64,000 nucleotides of DNA from DATARR01 sp044868005 (GCA_044868005.1 JBIOVX010000232.1:7834-71833); one strand, 5' to 3'; shown: positions 17,418 to 25,231, counted from the first letter of the stretch. Numbers and translations: made by a program. The notes: generated by a model from the sequence alone, not told the origin.

Positions 17418-18674
17418 ATGAAGATCCTCCTCGCCACTTCCCGCTACCCCTGGCCGCCGCGGCGGGGCGACCAGATGAGAGCTGTGCAAATGCTCGGGTT
17501 CCTTTCGGAAGAGCACGCGGTGACGCTGCTCGCGCCGGCGCCGGGCCGGGACCAGCCACCGCCGCCGACAGGAACGCCGTACCGCATCGAGCTCTATCGG
17601 CTGGGAGGAGGCGCCGCGTTCCTCGCCGGCATGGCGCGGGCCGTCGCCAAACGCCTGCCATTGCAGAGCGGGCTCTTCTATCAGCCGGACCTCGGGCGCC
17701 GGCTGCGCGAGCTGGCGCCGCGGCACGACCTCGGGATCCTCCAACTCGTTCGTCTCGCGAACCACGCCGAGGACTTCGGCGAGATACCTGTCATTGTGGA
17801 CCTGATCGACAGCCTGGCTCTCAATTTCTCCAAGCGGGCCGAGGTGGACCGTCCATGGCTCGCGCCTCTCTTCAAAGTGGAGGCGCGGCTACTCGCGAGG
17901 TCGGAACATCGGCTGGCCGAACGGGCGGAGCGCCTGCTCGTCGTCTGCGAGCGGGACGGCCAGGCGCTGATCGATCGCCTGCCGCCGGATCTCGGCGCCA
18001 AGGTGGCCGTGGTGCGCCTCGTCGTAGACGAGCGCCAGCCTGCTCCGGTTGATCCGCCCTGGAACGAAGCTGGCCCCTTTCTGGCGATCACCGGCAACCT
18101 CGGCTACTTCGTCAACGCCGACGCCGTCACCTGGTGGCTGCGCGACGTCTGGCCGCAGCTCCGACGCGTCCGGCCGGACGTGCGCTTGGTGATCGCCGGG
18201 GACCGTCCGGCGCGGGATCTGCGCCGGGTGGTGGAGAAGGCTGGAGCAAGGCTCATCGAATCGCCACGGGATCTACGCTCCATCCTCGCCCAGGCGACGG
18301 TCTCGCTGGCGCCCATGCGCTGCGGCTCGGGCGTGCCGGTCAAGATCCTGGAAGCCTGGTCGGTGGGCGTGCCGGTGGTGGCCTCGCCCTGGGCCGCTGC
18401 AGGCACCACGGGGCGCCCGGGCGAGGACTTCGTGCTCGCCGGCGAGCGGCCCAGCGAGTGGATCACTGCCGTGACGGAACTGCTGGACGATCCTTCGGCT
18501 CGCCGCCGGCTGATCGAGAACGGCCACCGCCGCCTCGCCGCCGACTACTCCCGCGAGACCGTGCGGCGGCAGTGGCTGGAGACAATCGGGTCGGTGGTGG
18601 AAGCGCGGCCTGGCGCTTTGAACCCCGGCTTGGCGATGAGCGCGAGCGCACCGCGCCGGTTTCCGCGCCTATAA
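17418..18674 (+). CDS. GT4-family glycosyltransferase
   Basis: 418-residue GT-B glycosyltransferase. The N-terminal acceptor domain starts MKILLATSRYPWPPRRGDQM; the C-terminal nucleotide-sugar domain has FLAITGNLGYFVNADAVTWW, VRLVIAGDRPARDLRRVVE and the donor-binding PMRCGSGVPVKILEAWSVG. It resembles the group of sugar transferases found with exopolysaccharide and PEP-CTERM/exosortase loci, but no exosortase is in the window. The last 7 bp fall inside the first unit of the 21-bp repeat array, so the 3' end of this gene abuts the array directly. Confidence 0.85.
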   Translation: MKILLATSRYPWPPRRGDQMRAVQMLGFLSEEHAVTLLAPAPGRDQPPPPTGTPYRIELYRLGGGAAFLAGMARAVAKRLPLQSGLFYQPDLGRRLRELAPRHDLGILQLVRLANHAEDFGEIPVIVDLIDSLALNFSKRAEVDRPWLAPLFKVEARLLARSEHRLAERAERLLVVCERDGQALIDRLPPDLGAKVAVVRLVVDERQPAPVDPPWNEAGPFLAITGNLGYFVNADAVTWWLRDVWPQLRRVRPDVRLVIAGDRPARDLRRVVEKAGARLIESPRDLRSILAQATVSLAPMRCGSGVPVKILEAWSVGVPVVASPWAAAGTTGRPGEDFVLAGERPSEWITAVTELLDDPSARRRLIENGHRRLAADYSRETVRRQWLETIGSVVEARPGALNPGLAMSASAPRRFPRL

Positions 18675-19045
18675 TCCTGGCAGCCGCTGATATCAACGGC
18701 ATCGCTTCCAGCCGCTCCAGGCCGCTCGTTCATATCACCGGGCGGCCTGTTGATATCGCCGGCTTTGCCGTGCCTATAAACAGGCGCCCAGTTGATATCA
18801 GCCGCCTATTCACTCATATCAACGGAAGGCGAAATGATATCAACAGGCAGGCCAGTGATATCATCCGCCACTCTATTGATATCAGCAGCATGGCAAGTGA
18901 TATCAGCAGACGAGAAAATGATATCAGCAGGACCGAATCGGGCGTTTACGGCTGAGGCGTTGATATCAACTCTTCTCCCATTGATATGACGGGGAGAGCC
19001 GTTCATATCAACTGTCGGCAAAATGATATGAGCGGGGGTACCAAA
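18668..19045. repeat. Array of 18 units with exact 21-bp period and GATATC core
   Basis: Cores fall at 18668, 18689, 18710, 18731, 18752 and so on to 19025, every 21 bp without slippage. Nine units have GATATC, three CATATC, two GATATG, two CCTATA, and two are degenerate (18710, 18941). The conserved part is the 8-bp palindrome TGATATCA followed by xCxG; the other roughly 11 positions vary freely. 21 bp is two helical turns, so all cores face one side of the DNA. The array fills the gap between the convergent GT4 and metF genes. Two forward frames are largely open and would give heptapeptide repeats, but an in-frame TGA at 18953 breaks one and no good start precedes it. Confidence 0.93.
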
Positions 19046-19156
19046 ACCGGCCTTCCGCCTTCTCCCGGCGGGGCGAAGGAAATACCCTCGGCGAGTCGCG
19101 GCACGCCATCGAGTACTACGAGCAGAGCCTCTGCTGCACCTCGCTGGGATCGCGTT

Positions 19157-20107
19157 CTACAGCGTCAGCTTCGCCATCAGCTTCTTGATCGCCGCGGCGC
19201 TTTGCATGACGTAGAAGTGGACGGAGGGGACGCCGCGGTCGAGCAGCTCCTGGGTCTGCTGGCGGGCCCATTCGACGCCGATATCGACCACCTGCTCGGG
19301 CTTGGCGGCGAGCACCTCGTCGGAGAGCTCGGGGGGAATGTCGACGAAGAAGGTCCGCGGGATCGAGGTGAGCTGCTTGACCGAGGTGAGGATCTTGAGA
19401 CCGGGGATCACCGGCACCGTGATCCCCTGCTCGCGGCAGAGCTCGAGGAAGCGGAAGTAGTGCCGGTTGTCGAAGAACATCTGGGTGACCACGTAGTGGG
19501 CGCCGGCGTCGATCTTGTCCTTGACGTGGCGGACGTCGAGCGAGAGGTTGGGCGCCTCGAAGTGCTTCTCGGGATAGCCGCCGACGCCGATGCAGAAGTT
19601 GGTCGGCTCGGCGTCGAGGAGGTCCTGCTCCAGGTAGCGGCCGCCGTTCATGGAGGCGATTTGCGCCACGAGATCGCAGGCGAAGCGGTTGGCGCTGCGG
19701 CCGTAGGGGAGGGGCTTCTGATAGCCGCTGTCGTCGCCGCGCACGGCGAGGACGTTGTCGATGCCCAGGTAGCGCAGCTCGATGAGGAAGTCCTCGGTCT
19801 CCTCGCGGGTGAAGCCGTGGCAGAGGATGTGGGGGACGGCGTCGATCTGGTATTTGTTCTGGATCAGCGCGCAGACCCCGAGGGTGCCCGGCCGCTTGCG
19901 CTTGACCCGGCGCTGGATGCCGGCGGGCGTCTCCTCGTAGATGACCTCGGCGGCGTGGCTGGTGATGTCGATGAACGGCGGGTGGTACTTGACCAGGTCG
20001 TCGATCAGCGCGAGCAGACCTTTGACGTCGCCGCCGCGCAGGGGCGGGATGATCTCGAAGCTGATCAGCGGCTGCTTGGCGTTGGCCAGGTGCTCGATGA
20101 CTTTCAT
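19157..20107 (-). CDS. metF: 5,10-methylenetetrahydrofolate reductase
   Basis: 316 residues, a TIM-barrel flavoprotein reducing methylene-THF to methyl-THF for methionine synthesis. It starts MKVIEHLANAKQPLISFEII; FEIIPPLRGG carries the catalytic Glu, IDITSHAAE, VLAVRGDD, IGVGGYPEKH (FAD contact) and QMFFDNRHYFRF follow. The length equals typical bacterial MetF. It is convergent with the glycosyltransferase gene across the repeat array, and its stop lies about 110 bp from the array. It is followed upstream, on the same strand, by a small secreted protein gene. Confidence 0.94.
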   Translation of the reverse strand: MKVIEHLANAKQPLISFEIIPPLRGGDVKGLLALIDDLVKYHPPFIDITSHAAEVIYEETPAGIQRRVKRKRPGTLGVCALIQNKYQIDAVPHILCHGFTREETEDFLIELRYLGIDNVLAVRGDDSGYQKPLPYGRSANRFACDLVAQIASMNGGRYLEQDLLDAEPTNFCIGVGGYPEKHFEAPNLSLDVRHVKDKIDAGAHYVVTQMFFDNRHYFRFLELCREQGITVPVIPGLKILTSVKQLTSIPRTFFVDIPPELSDEVLAAKPEQVVDIGVEWARQQTQELLDRGVPSVHFYVMQSAAAIKKLMAKLTL

Positions 20108-20123
20108 GGTGGCCGGGGACCGC

Positions 20124-20591
20124 TCAGTCGAGCCGGGCCTCCAGCTTGATCCTCACCTTGGCGATCATCGGGATGACGTAGGCGAGGATCGCATGTTCCA
20201 CGCGGGCGTTCTTCGCCTCGCCTTCGAACGACTCCTTGCCGGTGGCGCGGTCGATGAGCTGGCCTTTGGCGTCGAGGAATTCGAGGGTGAAGGTCACCAC
20301 CCATTCGTCCTCCTTGGGGTTCTCGCCGTCGAAAGTCGCCCGCAGGACGGTCTGGGTGTCGGAAGCTCCGCCGCCGCTGCGCAGGCGGGTGGCGATCGAG
20401 CCGCCGCCTTTGCCCTCGTTGGTGAGCTCGACCTTGCCGATCCTGACCGGACCGACGGTGGCGTTGAGGTCGATCAGCTTGCCGGTCTGCCACGGCAGGG
20501 TCTTCTCGAAGCGCAGGCTTCCCTCCTGGGCGGCAGCCGCGGCGGCGAGCGCCAGGCAGAGAGACAACCCGAGAATCGACGTTCTGCGCAT
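20124..20591 (-). CDS. Secreted hypothetical protein
   Basis: 155 residues. The ATG at 20591 is preceded by AAGGAG and begins a clear signal peptide (MRRTSILGLSLCLALAAAAA, cleavage before QEGS). The mature part looks like a single beta-sandwich (KLIDLNATVGPVRIGKVELT, then VVTFTLEFLDAKGQLIDRA) with no cysteines or catalytic motif. A longer upstream open frame has no support. It is transcribed toward metF with a 16-bp gap and may be cotranscribed. Function unknown. Confidence 0.75.
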   Translation of the reverse strand: MRRTSILGLSLCLALAAAAAAQEGSLRFEKTLPWQTGKLIDLNATVGPVRIGKVELTNEGKGGGSIATRLRSGGGASDTQTVLRATFDGENPKEDEWVVTFTLEFLDAKGQLIDRATGKESFEGEAKNARVEHAILAYVIPMIAKVRIKLEARLD

Positions 20592-20657
20592 GAGGATCTC
20601 CTTGAGCGAGGGCAGAGTATCCGCAGGAGTCGAGGCGGTCAAGGAGAGGGGAGGTGG

Positions 20658-20702
20658 GAAGGACGTGAAGGATGGCAAGGGCAGCAAGGACCTACAAGGA
20701 CC
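20658..20702. repeat. Run of five 9-bp AAGGACNNN units
   Basis: The sequence reads AAGGACGTG AAGGATGGC AAGGGCAGC AAGGACCTA CAAGGACC, the same 9-bp design as the palindrome at 888-990. It lies in the divergent gap between the secreted protein gene (minus) and the sugar transferase gene (plus), with no inverted partner arm here. It might be a simple expansion or the remains of the same dispersed element. Confidence 0.65.
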
Positions 20703-20763
20703 GCCCCCGGGATAAAGTTGTCTTGATGAATCATCCTTGCTCCGCGGAGGGAGCCGGGCGTCC

Positions 20764-22155
20764 ATGACCTCCTGGCGCCTGCAGACGCTGCGCCGCCGGA
20801 TGCTGCGGCTGGCGGTGGACGGGGCGGCCGCGATCGCCGCGCTGTGGGCGGCCTTTCTGGTCCGTCTCCATTTGCCGCTCCCCTTCACCCGTGAGCTGCT
20901 GCCGCAGGACCGGCTGCGCTTCTTCTCCAGCGAGTGGCTGGTGGTGGTGCTGCTGCAGTTCGCCATCCTGTATTTCTTCGGCTTCTACGACGTGCCGCGG
21001 CCGCACAGCCGTGGCGAGATGGCCCGCCGCCTGGCCGGTGCTTCGGCGTTCCAGGCCATGGCGCTGATGGCGTGGTGGTTCCTCGCCAACCGCGATTTCC
21101 CGCGCTCGGTGCTGCTGCTGTTCGTGGTCTTCGACTTCACCCTGCTGTTCGGCTGGCGCGTGTTCCTCGACCGCACCGAGGGCCGGCGGGAGCGGCGGGC
21201 GGCCATCGTCGGCGGCGGCCCGGCGGCGCGGGAGCTGGCGCGGACGCTGGAGCGCGAGCCCTGGCACGGCCTGCGCGTGGCGGGCTGGGTGAGCACTCCG
21301 GCGGGTGCGCAGGAGGAGGAGACCGGCCTCGGCCCCTGCCTCGGCACCACCGACGATCTGCCGGCGCTCCTCGCGGGCGGCGAGATCGAGGACATCCTCC
21401 TCGTCGGCAGCGGCGACTCCTGGCAGACGCGGCTGATCGACAGCCTCGCCGGCACGCGGCCGGACCACACCAACGTCCTGCTCCTCCCCGATCCCTTCGA
21501 GAGCCTCATCGGCCGCATGCGCTACCGCTGGGTGCGCGACCTGCCGTTGATCGAGGTGATGCGCGAAACGGAGTGGCGCATCAACTGGCCGCTCAAGCGG
21601 CTGCTGGACCTCTCGGCAGGCTCGCTGCTGGTGCTCGCCCTGTCGCCGGTGATGGCCGCCTGCGCCCTGGCCGTGCGGCTGACTTCGCCGGGGGACATCC
21701 TCTACCGCCAGCAGCGCGTGGGCCGCGGCGAGAAGCCGTTTACGCTCTTCAAGCTCCGTACCATGCGGCAGGACGCCGAGGCGGAGTCCGGCGAGGTGCT
21801 GGCGCAGCCCGGGGACCCGCGGCTGACGCCGATCGGCGCCTTCCTGCGCCGCTATCGGTTGGACGAGTTCCCGCAACTCTTCAACGTCCTCCAGGGGACG
21901 ATGAGCCTGGTGGGCCCGCGGCCCGAGCGGCCCGGCTTCGTCAAGCGCTACCTCGCGGAGGTGCCCGGCTACGCCGAGCGCTTCTCGCTGGCCCCCGGTC
22001 TGACCGGCCTCGCCCAGGTCAACGGCGACTACTACTCGAGCCCGCAGAACAAGCTGCGCTACGACCTCGCCTACATGGCGAACTGGACGCTGTGGCTGGA
22101 CGTCTCGATCCTGCTGCGCACGGTGAAGATCGTGCTGACCTCACGCGGCGTATGA
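20764..22155 (+). CDS. Polyprenyl-phosphate sugar-1-phosphate transferase (WbaP/exopolysaccharide type)
   Basis: 463 residues from ATG 20764 (GGAGGG 10 bases upstream). Four N-terminal transmembrane segments, a CoA-binding-like Rossmann region (RRAAIVGGGPAARELARTLE), then a membrane re-entrant helix and the catalytic domain: NWPLKRLLDLSAGSLLVLAL, QQRVGRGEKPFTLFKLRTM, RYRLDEFPQLFNVLQGTMSL and VGPRPERPGF. It would load the first sugar phosphate onto undecaprenyl phosphate, initiating an exopolysaccharide or O-unit. The nearby Wzy_C proteins could act downstream on the same product. Confidence 0.92.
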   Translation: MTSWRLQTLRRRMLRLAVDGAAAIAALWAAFLVRLHLPLPFTRELLPQDRLRFFSSEWLVVVLLQFAILYFFGFYDVPRPHSRGEMARRLAGASAFQAMALMAWWFLANRDFPRSVLLLFVVFDFTLLFGWRVFLDRTEGRRERRAAIVGGGPAARELARTLEREPWHGLRVAGWVSTPAGAQEEETGLGPCLGTTDDLPALLAGGEIEDILLVGSGDSWQTRLIDSLAGTRPDHTNVLLLPDPFESLIGRMRYRWVRDLPLIEVMRETEWRINWPLKRLLDLSAGSLLVLALSPVMAACALAVRLTSPGDILYRQQRVGRGEKPFTLFKLRTMRQDAEAESGEVLAQPGDPRLTPIGAFLRRYRLDEFPQLFNVLQGTMSLVGPRPERPGFVKRYLAEVPGYAERFSLAPGLTGLAQVNGDYYSSPQNKLRYDLAYMANWTLWLDVSILLRTVKIVLTSRGV

Positions 22156-22226
22156 AACGTGCGGACGTCCTGCGGATGAAGACGTCGAAAAAGTTGAATC
22201 TTTAGAATAGCTTACGTATCGATGCC

Positions 22227-22255
22227 TTGACAGATACGCCGGATGAGCATACTCT
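22227..22255 (+). promoter_or_regulatory. Sigma-70-type promoter for the small peptide gene
   Basis: TTGACA at 22227-22232 and TACTCT at 22250-22255 are separated by 17 bp, close to the ideal vegetative promoter. Transcription would begin near 22262, about 65 nt before the ATG at 22327. The match excludes the more upstream ATG at 22243 as the start of the peptide gene, because that codon lies inside the promoter. Confidence 0.65.
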
Positions 22256-22326
22256 GGTATCAGACGGAGAAAAGAGGAATTGCGCGTCGGGCGATCTCGA
22301 ACGGATCGCCGAGAGGCCTAAGCCTT

Positions 22327-22509
22327 ATGAACAGCCAAGAGATTACATCGGGAAACGAAAAGGCGGCCTCCCGCCAACCCATGAAACTCTACGAGCGGCC
22401 GCGCATCCTTTCCCGCCAGCCGCTGGAGGCGGTGGCCGCTGTCTGTGCGCCCGCTCCGCCCGCCAAGGCGAATCCCGTCGTGTGCCCGTCGGGCCCCATC
22501 TCCTCCTGA
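22327..22509 (+). CDS. Candidate precursor peptide of a modified-peptide cluster
   Basis: 60 residues from ATG 22327 (GAGAGG upstream), or 42 residues from an internal ATG at 22381. The C-terminal part runs from MKLYERPRILSRQPLEAV through two cysteines (AVCAPAPP and VVCPSGPISS). The layout, a charged leader-like start, a Pro/Ala-rich core with two Cys and a short Gly-Pro-Ile-Ser-Ser tail, fits a ribosomally made, modified peptide. It is convergent with, and 19 bp from, a radical SAM/SPASM gene whose operon also encodes PqqD. No family is assigned; recognition as a precursor is inference from size, composition, promoter and neighbours. Confidence 0.55.
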   Translation: MNSQEITSGNEKAASRQPMKLYERPRILSRQPLEAVAAVCAPAPPAKANPVVCPSGPISS

Positions 22510-22528
22510 TTCAAGCCGGCAGGTCCTC

Positions 22529-23620
22529 TCAACGTACGATGGGCAATAGGGGCGGCCTCTCGGCCTCTTCAACGATCACCTGCTCGAGCAGCTCCCGGCG
22601 CTGCTGGGCCGCGGGGTAGAGCCTGAGGGGACTCCCGGCCTGGGAGGCCGCCGAGCCGGGGCAAAAGTTCAGCAGCTGGCTGCCCGGCTGGGTATCGACC
22701 ATCTCCTTGATCCGCACCGAAAGGTCCCGCACCTCGTCGAGGCCCTTGGAGCTCCGCCAGATCTCGCGGACGCTCTGCTGATGGAGGTTCCCCACCGGCC
22801 GGCGCCACTGCACACAAGGGTAGACGTTGCCGTACGGATCGACGGCGATGCCGGAGGAGCCGGCTCCGCAGTGCTTGTGGACCGGCGCCGGCATGGTGCC
22901 GTCGTCGCCGCCGCGCGCCACCTCGGATGATCCACCGGCGGCCGCCGTCCGTCCCCGTTCGAACTGCAGGCGGAAGAGGCGGAGCACGCCTTCGCGGCTG
23001 GCGGCTACCTGCAGCGGTTCCCGGCTGCCGTCGTCCCGCGGCGTGACCTCGGGATCGACTTGCAGGGGAAGGCCCAACGAGTCGGCGAGGGCGAACATCT
23101 CCGCGATCTCCCCCTCGTTCCAGGCGGTCAGGGTGCTGTTGATCTTCACCCGCAATCCCAGCTTCCGCATCTCGGCGAGATTGGCGAGCAGGCGGTCGAA
23201 GCTGCCCGGCACCCGGGTCTGGCGGTCGTGGGTGGCGGCGGTGGCGCCGTGCAGGCTGGTCTCGATGAGGAAGGGATCGATCTCGTCGCGGATGCGGCGG
23301 GCCAATTCACCACGCAAGGCGTGGCCGTTGGATTTGATGCGCACCACGAAGCCGAGCTGCCTTGCCCGGGCGCCCAGAGCCAGGAAGTCCGGATGGGCGA
23401 GCGGCTCGCCGCCGGAGAGGGAGAGGTGCATCACCTCCATCTCCCGCAGGTCCTCGAAGAGGCGGAAATACTGCTCGCGGCTGAGCGGCTCGCCGCGCAG
23501 GGCGAGGTCGTTGTAGCAGAAGAAGCAGTCGAGGTTGCAGCGGTACGTCAGCTCGACGAGGACCGAGAACAGCAGGTTCTCCCGCCAGGTGGTGGCGATG
23601 ACCTGGGAGAAGCTGCTCAT
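22529..23620 (-). CDS. Radical SAM/SPASM peptide-maturase-like enzyme
   Basis: 363 residues from ATG 23620, which overlaps the PqqD stop by 4 bp. The 4Fe-4S SAM cluster motif is TYRCNLDCFFC with Cys28, Cys32 and Cys35; LSLSGGEPLAHPDF is the GGE SAM-binding motif. A C-terminal SPASM-type region has CGAGSSGIAVDPYGNVYPCV and a late Cys in FCPG, giving ligands for extra clusters. Such enzymes install Cys-linked, epimerised or cyclised residues in peptides with help from PqqD-like domains. The substrate is most likely the convergent small peptide, though polysaccharide- or tRNA-related roles cannot be excluded. Confidence 0.88.
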   Translation of the reverse strand: MSSFSQVIATTWRENLLFSVLVELTYRCNLDCFFCYNDLALRGEPLSREQYFRLFEDLREMEVMHLSLSGGEPLAHPDFLALGARARQLGFVVRIKSNGHALRGELARRIRDEIDPFLIETSLHGATAATHDRQTRVPGSFDRLLANLAEMRKLGLRVKINSTLTAWNEGEIAEMFALADSLGLPLQVDPEVTPRDDGSREPLQVAASREGVLRLFRLQFERGRTAAAGGSSEVARGGDDGTMPAPVHKHCGAGSSGIAVDPYGNVYPCVQWRRPVGNLHQQSVREIWRSSKGLDEVRDLSVRIKEMVDTQPGSQLLNFCPGSAASQAGSPLRLYPAAQQRRELLEQVIVEEAERPPLLPIVR

Positions 23621-23904
23621 GGCGCGACCACCTCCAGCATGCCGGCCTCCTCGAGCTCGCCGGCGAAGGTGAGCACGTCGCGCGCCAGCGTTTCCGGATC
23701 GGCCTCGTATTCGCTCCGCAGAGCCTCGATCCACTCGCGGACCGAGCGCTCGCCGTCGGCGAGGTCGAGAACGGAGGCGCCGACCTCGTTGAGCACCAGT
23801 ACCTCGGCCGCCGACTGGCGCAGCACCACGGCTTCGCCTTCGATCCGGCGGTAACGAACGTCGGACCTCCGGCGGAGGACGGTGGAAAGGGTGACGGAGC
23901 TCAT
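23617..23904 (-). CDS. PqqD-family peptide-recognition protein
   Basis: 95 residues from ATG 23904. The winged-helix RRE/PqqD signature is visible: YRRIEGEAVVLRQSAAEVLV then LNEVGASVLDLADGERSVRE. PqqD proteins bind the leader of a precursor peptide and deliver it to the radical SAM partner. Both ends overlap neighbouring genes by 4 bp, so it is tightly coupled to the HprK-like kinase upstream and the radical SAM enzyme downstream. Several such PqqD/HprK-related pairs are grouped under the HPr-rel-A name in the literature as I recall; membership here needs a profile search. Confidence 0.87.
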   Translation of the reverse strand: MSSVTLSTVLRRRSDVRYRRIEGEAVVLRQSAAEVLVLNEVGASVLDLADGERSVREWIEALRSEYEADPETLARDVLTFAGELEEAGMLEVVAP

Positions 23905-24821
23905 ATCGGGATGGCTTTCAGTATATCCCAGGGTCTTCCTTGCAACGAAAACACCAGCTCGTAGGCGGGCACCGAGCGCGCCAGCCGCTCCAGAATCGCC
24001 AGTAGGGCCTCGCGCCGCCACGGGTCCTTGTTGACGAAAGGAGCGGCGGCCACGAGGCCGGCGAGAGCGGCGGCGGGCGAGATAGGCCGCAAGCCGTCCT
24101 CGGTGCCCTTGACCAGACGCAATACGGCTGCCAGCGGGTAACTCGCCGGACCGCCGGACCGCTCGCCGAGGTCGCCGGTGAAGGGGAGACGGAGGAGGCG
24201 AGGGCCGGAGGAGGGCAGAAGAACCGCGTTCAGGTCATCTGACAGGACCATGCCTCCTTGCTCCAGGCACAGCCGCGAGCTCGTCGTCTTGCCGGCGCCC
24301 GAAGGGCCGAGGAGCATCCAGGCCGACTCGCCGTCGGTCACTCCGGCGCTGTGCAGCACCGCGCCCTCCTTCTCGAGCAGCCGGTAGGCGGTGAGCACCC
24401 GGAGGTAGTTCTCGAAGACCGAGGAGACCCACTCCTCCCCGTGCTCCTCCGGCGTCCAGAGCCCGCCGCTCAGAGCGGGAGCCCAGTCGAGCCGGGCCAT
24501 GAGCCGCAGGCCGGCGAGGCGCACGGCGGCGGGGGAGTGATCCATGTCCAGCGTGTACTCCCAGCCCTTCACGTCGAAGTCGAGAAAATCCGTCCTCGGG
24601 GCGCGGAAGACGCGGGTGGCGACCTCAGCGCCGGTTGCGGTTTCCCGGCACAGATCGGCGAACTTGCCGCGGACCGCCTCCTCCTGGGTGGCGGAGAGGC
24701 CGGAGAAGGGGTAGGGCCCCCCGGCCACGTCCAGGACGACGCTGCGGCTGCCCCAGGGCTCGCCGGCAAGGCGGCCAGGAAAGAGATCGGGGAAACGGAG
24801 GAAGCCGGCGCCGAAGCTCAT
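23901..24821 (-). CDS. HprK-related P-loop kinase
   Basis: 306 residues. A C-terminal HprK/P-like ATPase core has the P-loop GPSGAGKTT at 172-180 preceded by LHSAG, and MVLSDDLNAVLL supplies the acidic catalytic pair. The N-terminal 150 residues are specific to the subfamily and resemble no known domain by eye. HprK proper phosphorylates Ser46 of HPr; these relatives occur without HPr in clusters with PqqD and may phosphorylate a peptide or another small substrate. It overlaps both neighbours by 4 bp. Confidence 0.85.
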   Translation of the reverse strand: MSFGAGFLRFPDLFPGRLAGEPWGSRSVVLDVAGGPYPFSGLSATQEEAVRGKFADLCRETATGAEVATRVFRAPRTDFLDFDVKGWEYTLDMDHSPAAVRLAGLRLMARLDWAPALSGGLWTPEEHGEEWVSSVFENYLRVLTAYRLLEKEGAVLHSAGVTDGESAWMLLGPSGAGKTTSSRLCLEQGGMVLSDDLNAVLLPSSGPRLLRLPFTGDLGERSGGPASYPLAAVLRLVKGTEDGLRPISPAAALAGLVAAAPFVNKDPWRREALLAILERLARSVPAYELVFSLQGRPWDILKAIPI

Positions 24822-25231
24822 CGGCGGCGGCGCAGGGCGAGGCCCAGAAAGCGGAGGAGGGAACGGGCGCGGACGGCCAGGCTCGGATGGGCCGCCTCGA
24901 TCCGTCCGAGCACGGCGGCGGGTGGCACGGGAGCGTCGTGCACGATGCAGGCATCCCCGCGCGTCACCAGGGCGACTCCGCCGGCGTGCGGCCGGTAGCC
25001 GAGGAGGCGGTGCGCCAGCAGGCGTCCGTCGGCGGCGCGGAAGACCACCACGTCCCCGGGCCAGTAGGCGCGGGCGGCGGCGACGCGCACCTGCTGGCCG
25101 TCGGCGAGCAGGGGCGCCATGCAGTCTCCTCGCACGCGCACCTCGACGGGGCTTTCACGCGCCAGCCGCCGCAGCGCCTCGAAGACCCGCGGCTCGCCCG
25201 CGGCGGCGGAGCTGGGTTCGGGAAGGGTCAT
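24818..25231 (-). CDS. S24/S26-like peptidase with Cys at the nucleophile position
   Basis: 137 residues without an N-terminal membrane anchor. VEVRVRGDCMAPLLADGQQV aligns with the GxSMxPxL nucleophile box of S26 signal peptidases and S24 repressors, but Cys37 replaces Ser. WPGDVVVFRAADGRLLAHRL and ALVTRGDACIVHD match the later S26 blocks; Arg91 stands where the general-base Lys is expected. It is either a Cys protease variant that could remove a leader peptide or an inactive binding domain. Operon position between the HprK-like kinase and the Wzy_C/TPR protein supports a dedicated role in this system. Confidence 0.75.
   Translation of the reverse strand: MTLPEPSSAAAGEPRVFEALRRLARESPVEVRVRGDCMAPLLADGQQVRVAAARAYWPGDVVVFRAADGRLLAHRLLGYRPHAGGVALVTRGDACIVHDAPVPPAAVLGRIEAAHPSLAVRARSLLRFLGLALRRRR

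Noticed and set aside
18668..19045. CRISPR array
   Set aside because: The conserved part is only 6-8 bp and the period 21 bp; CRISPR repeats are longer (about 23 bp or more) with spacers of similar size, and no cas gene is present.
22243..22326. N-terminal extension of the small peptide from ATG 22243
   Set aside because: The codon lies inside the TTGACA/TACTCT promoter pair and has no ribosome-binding site.
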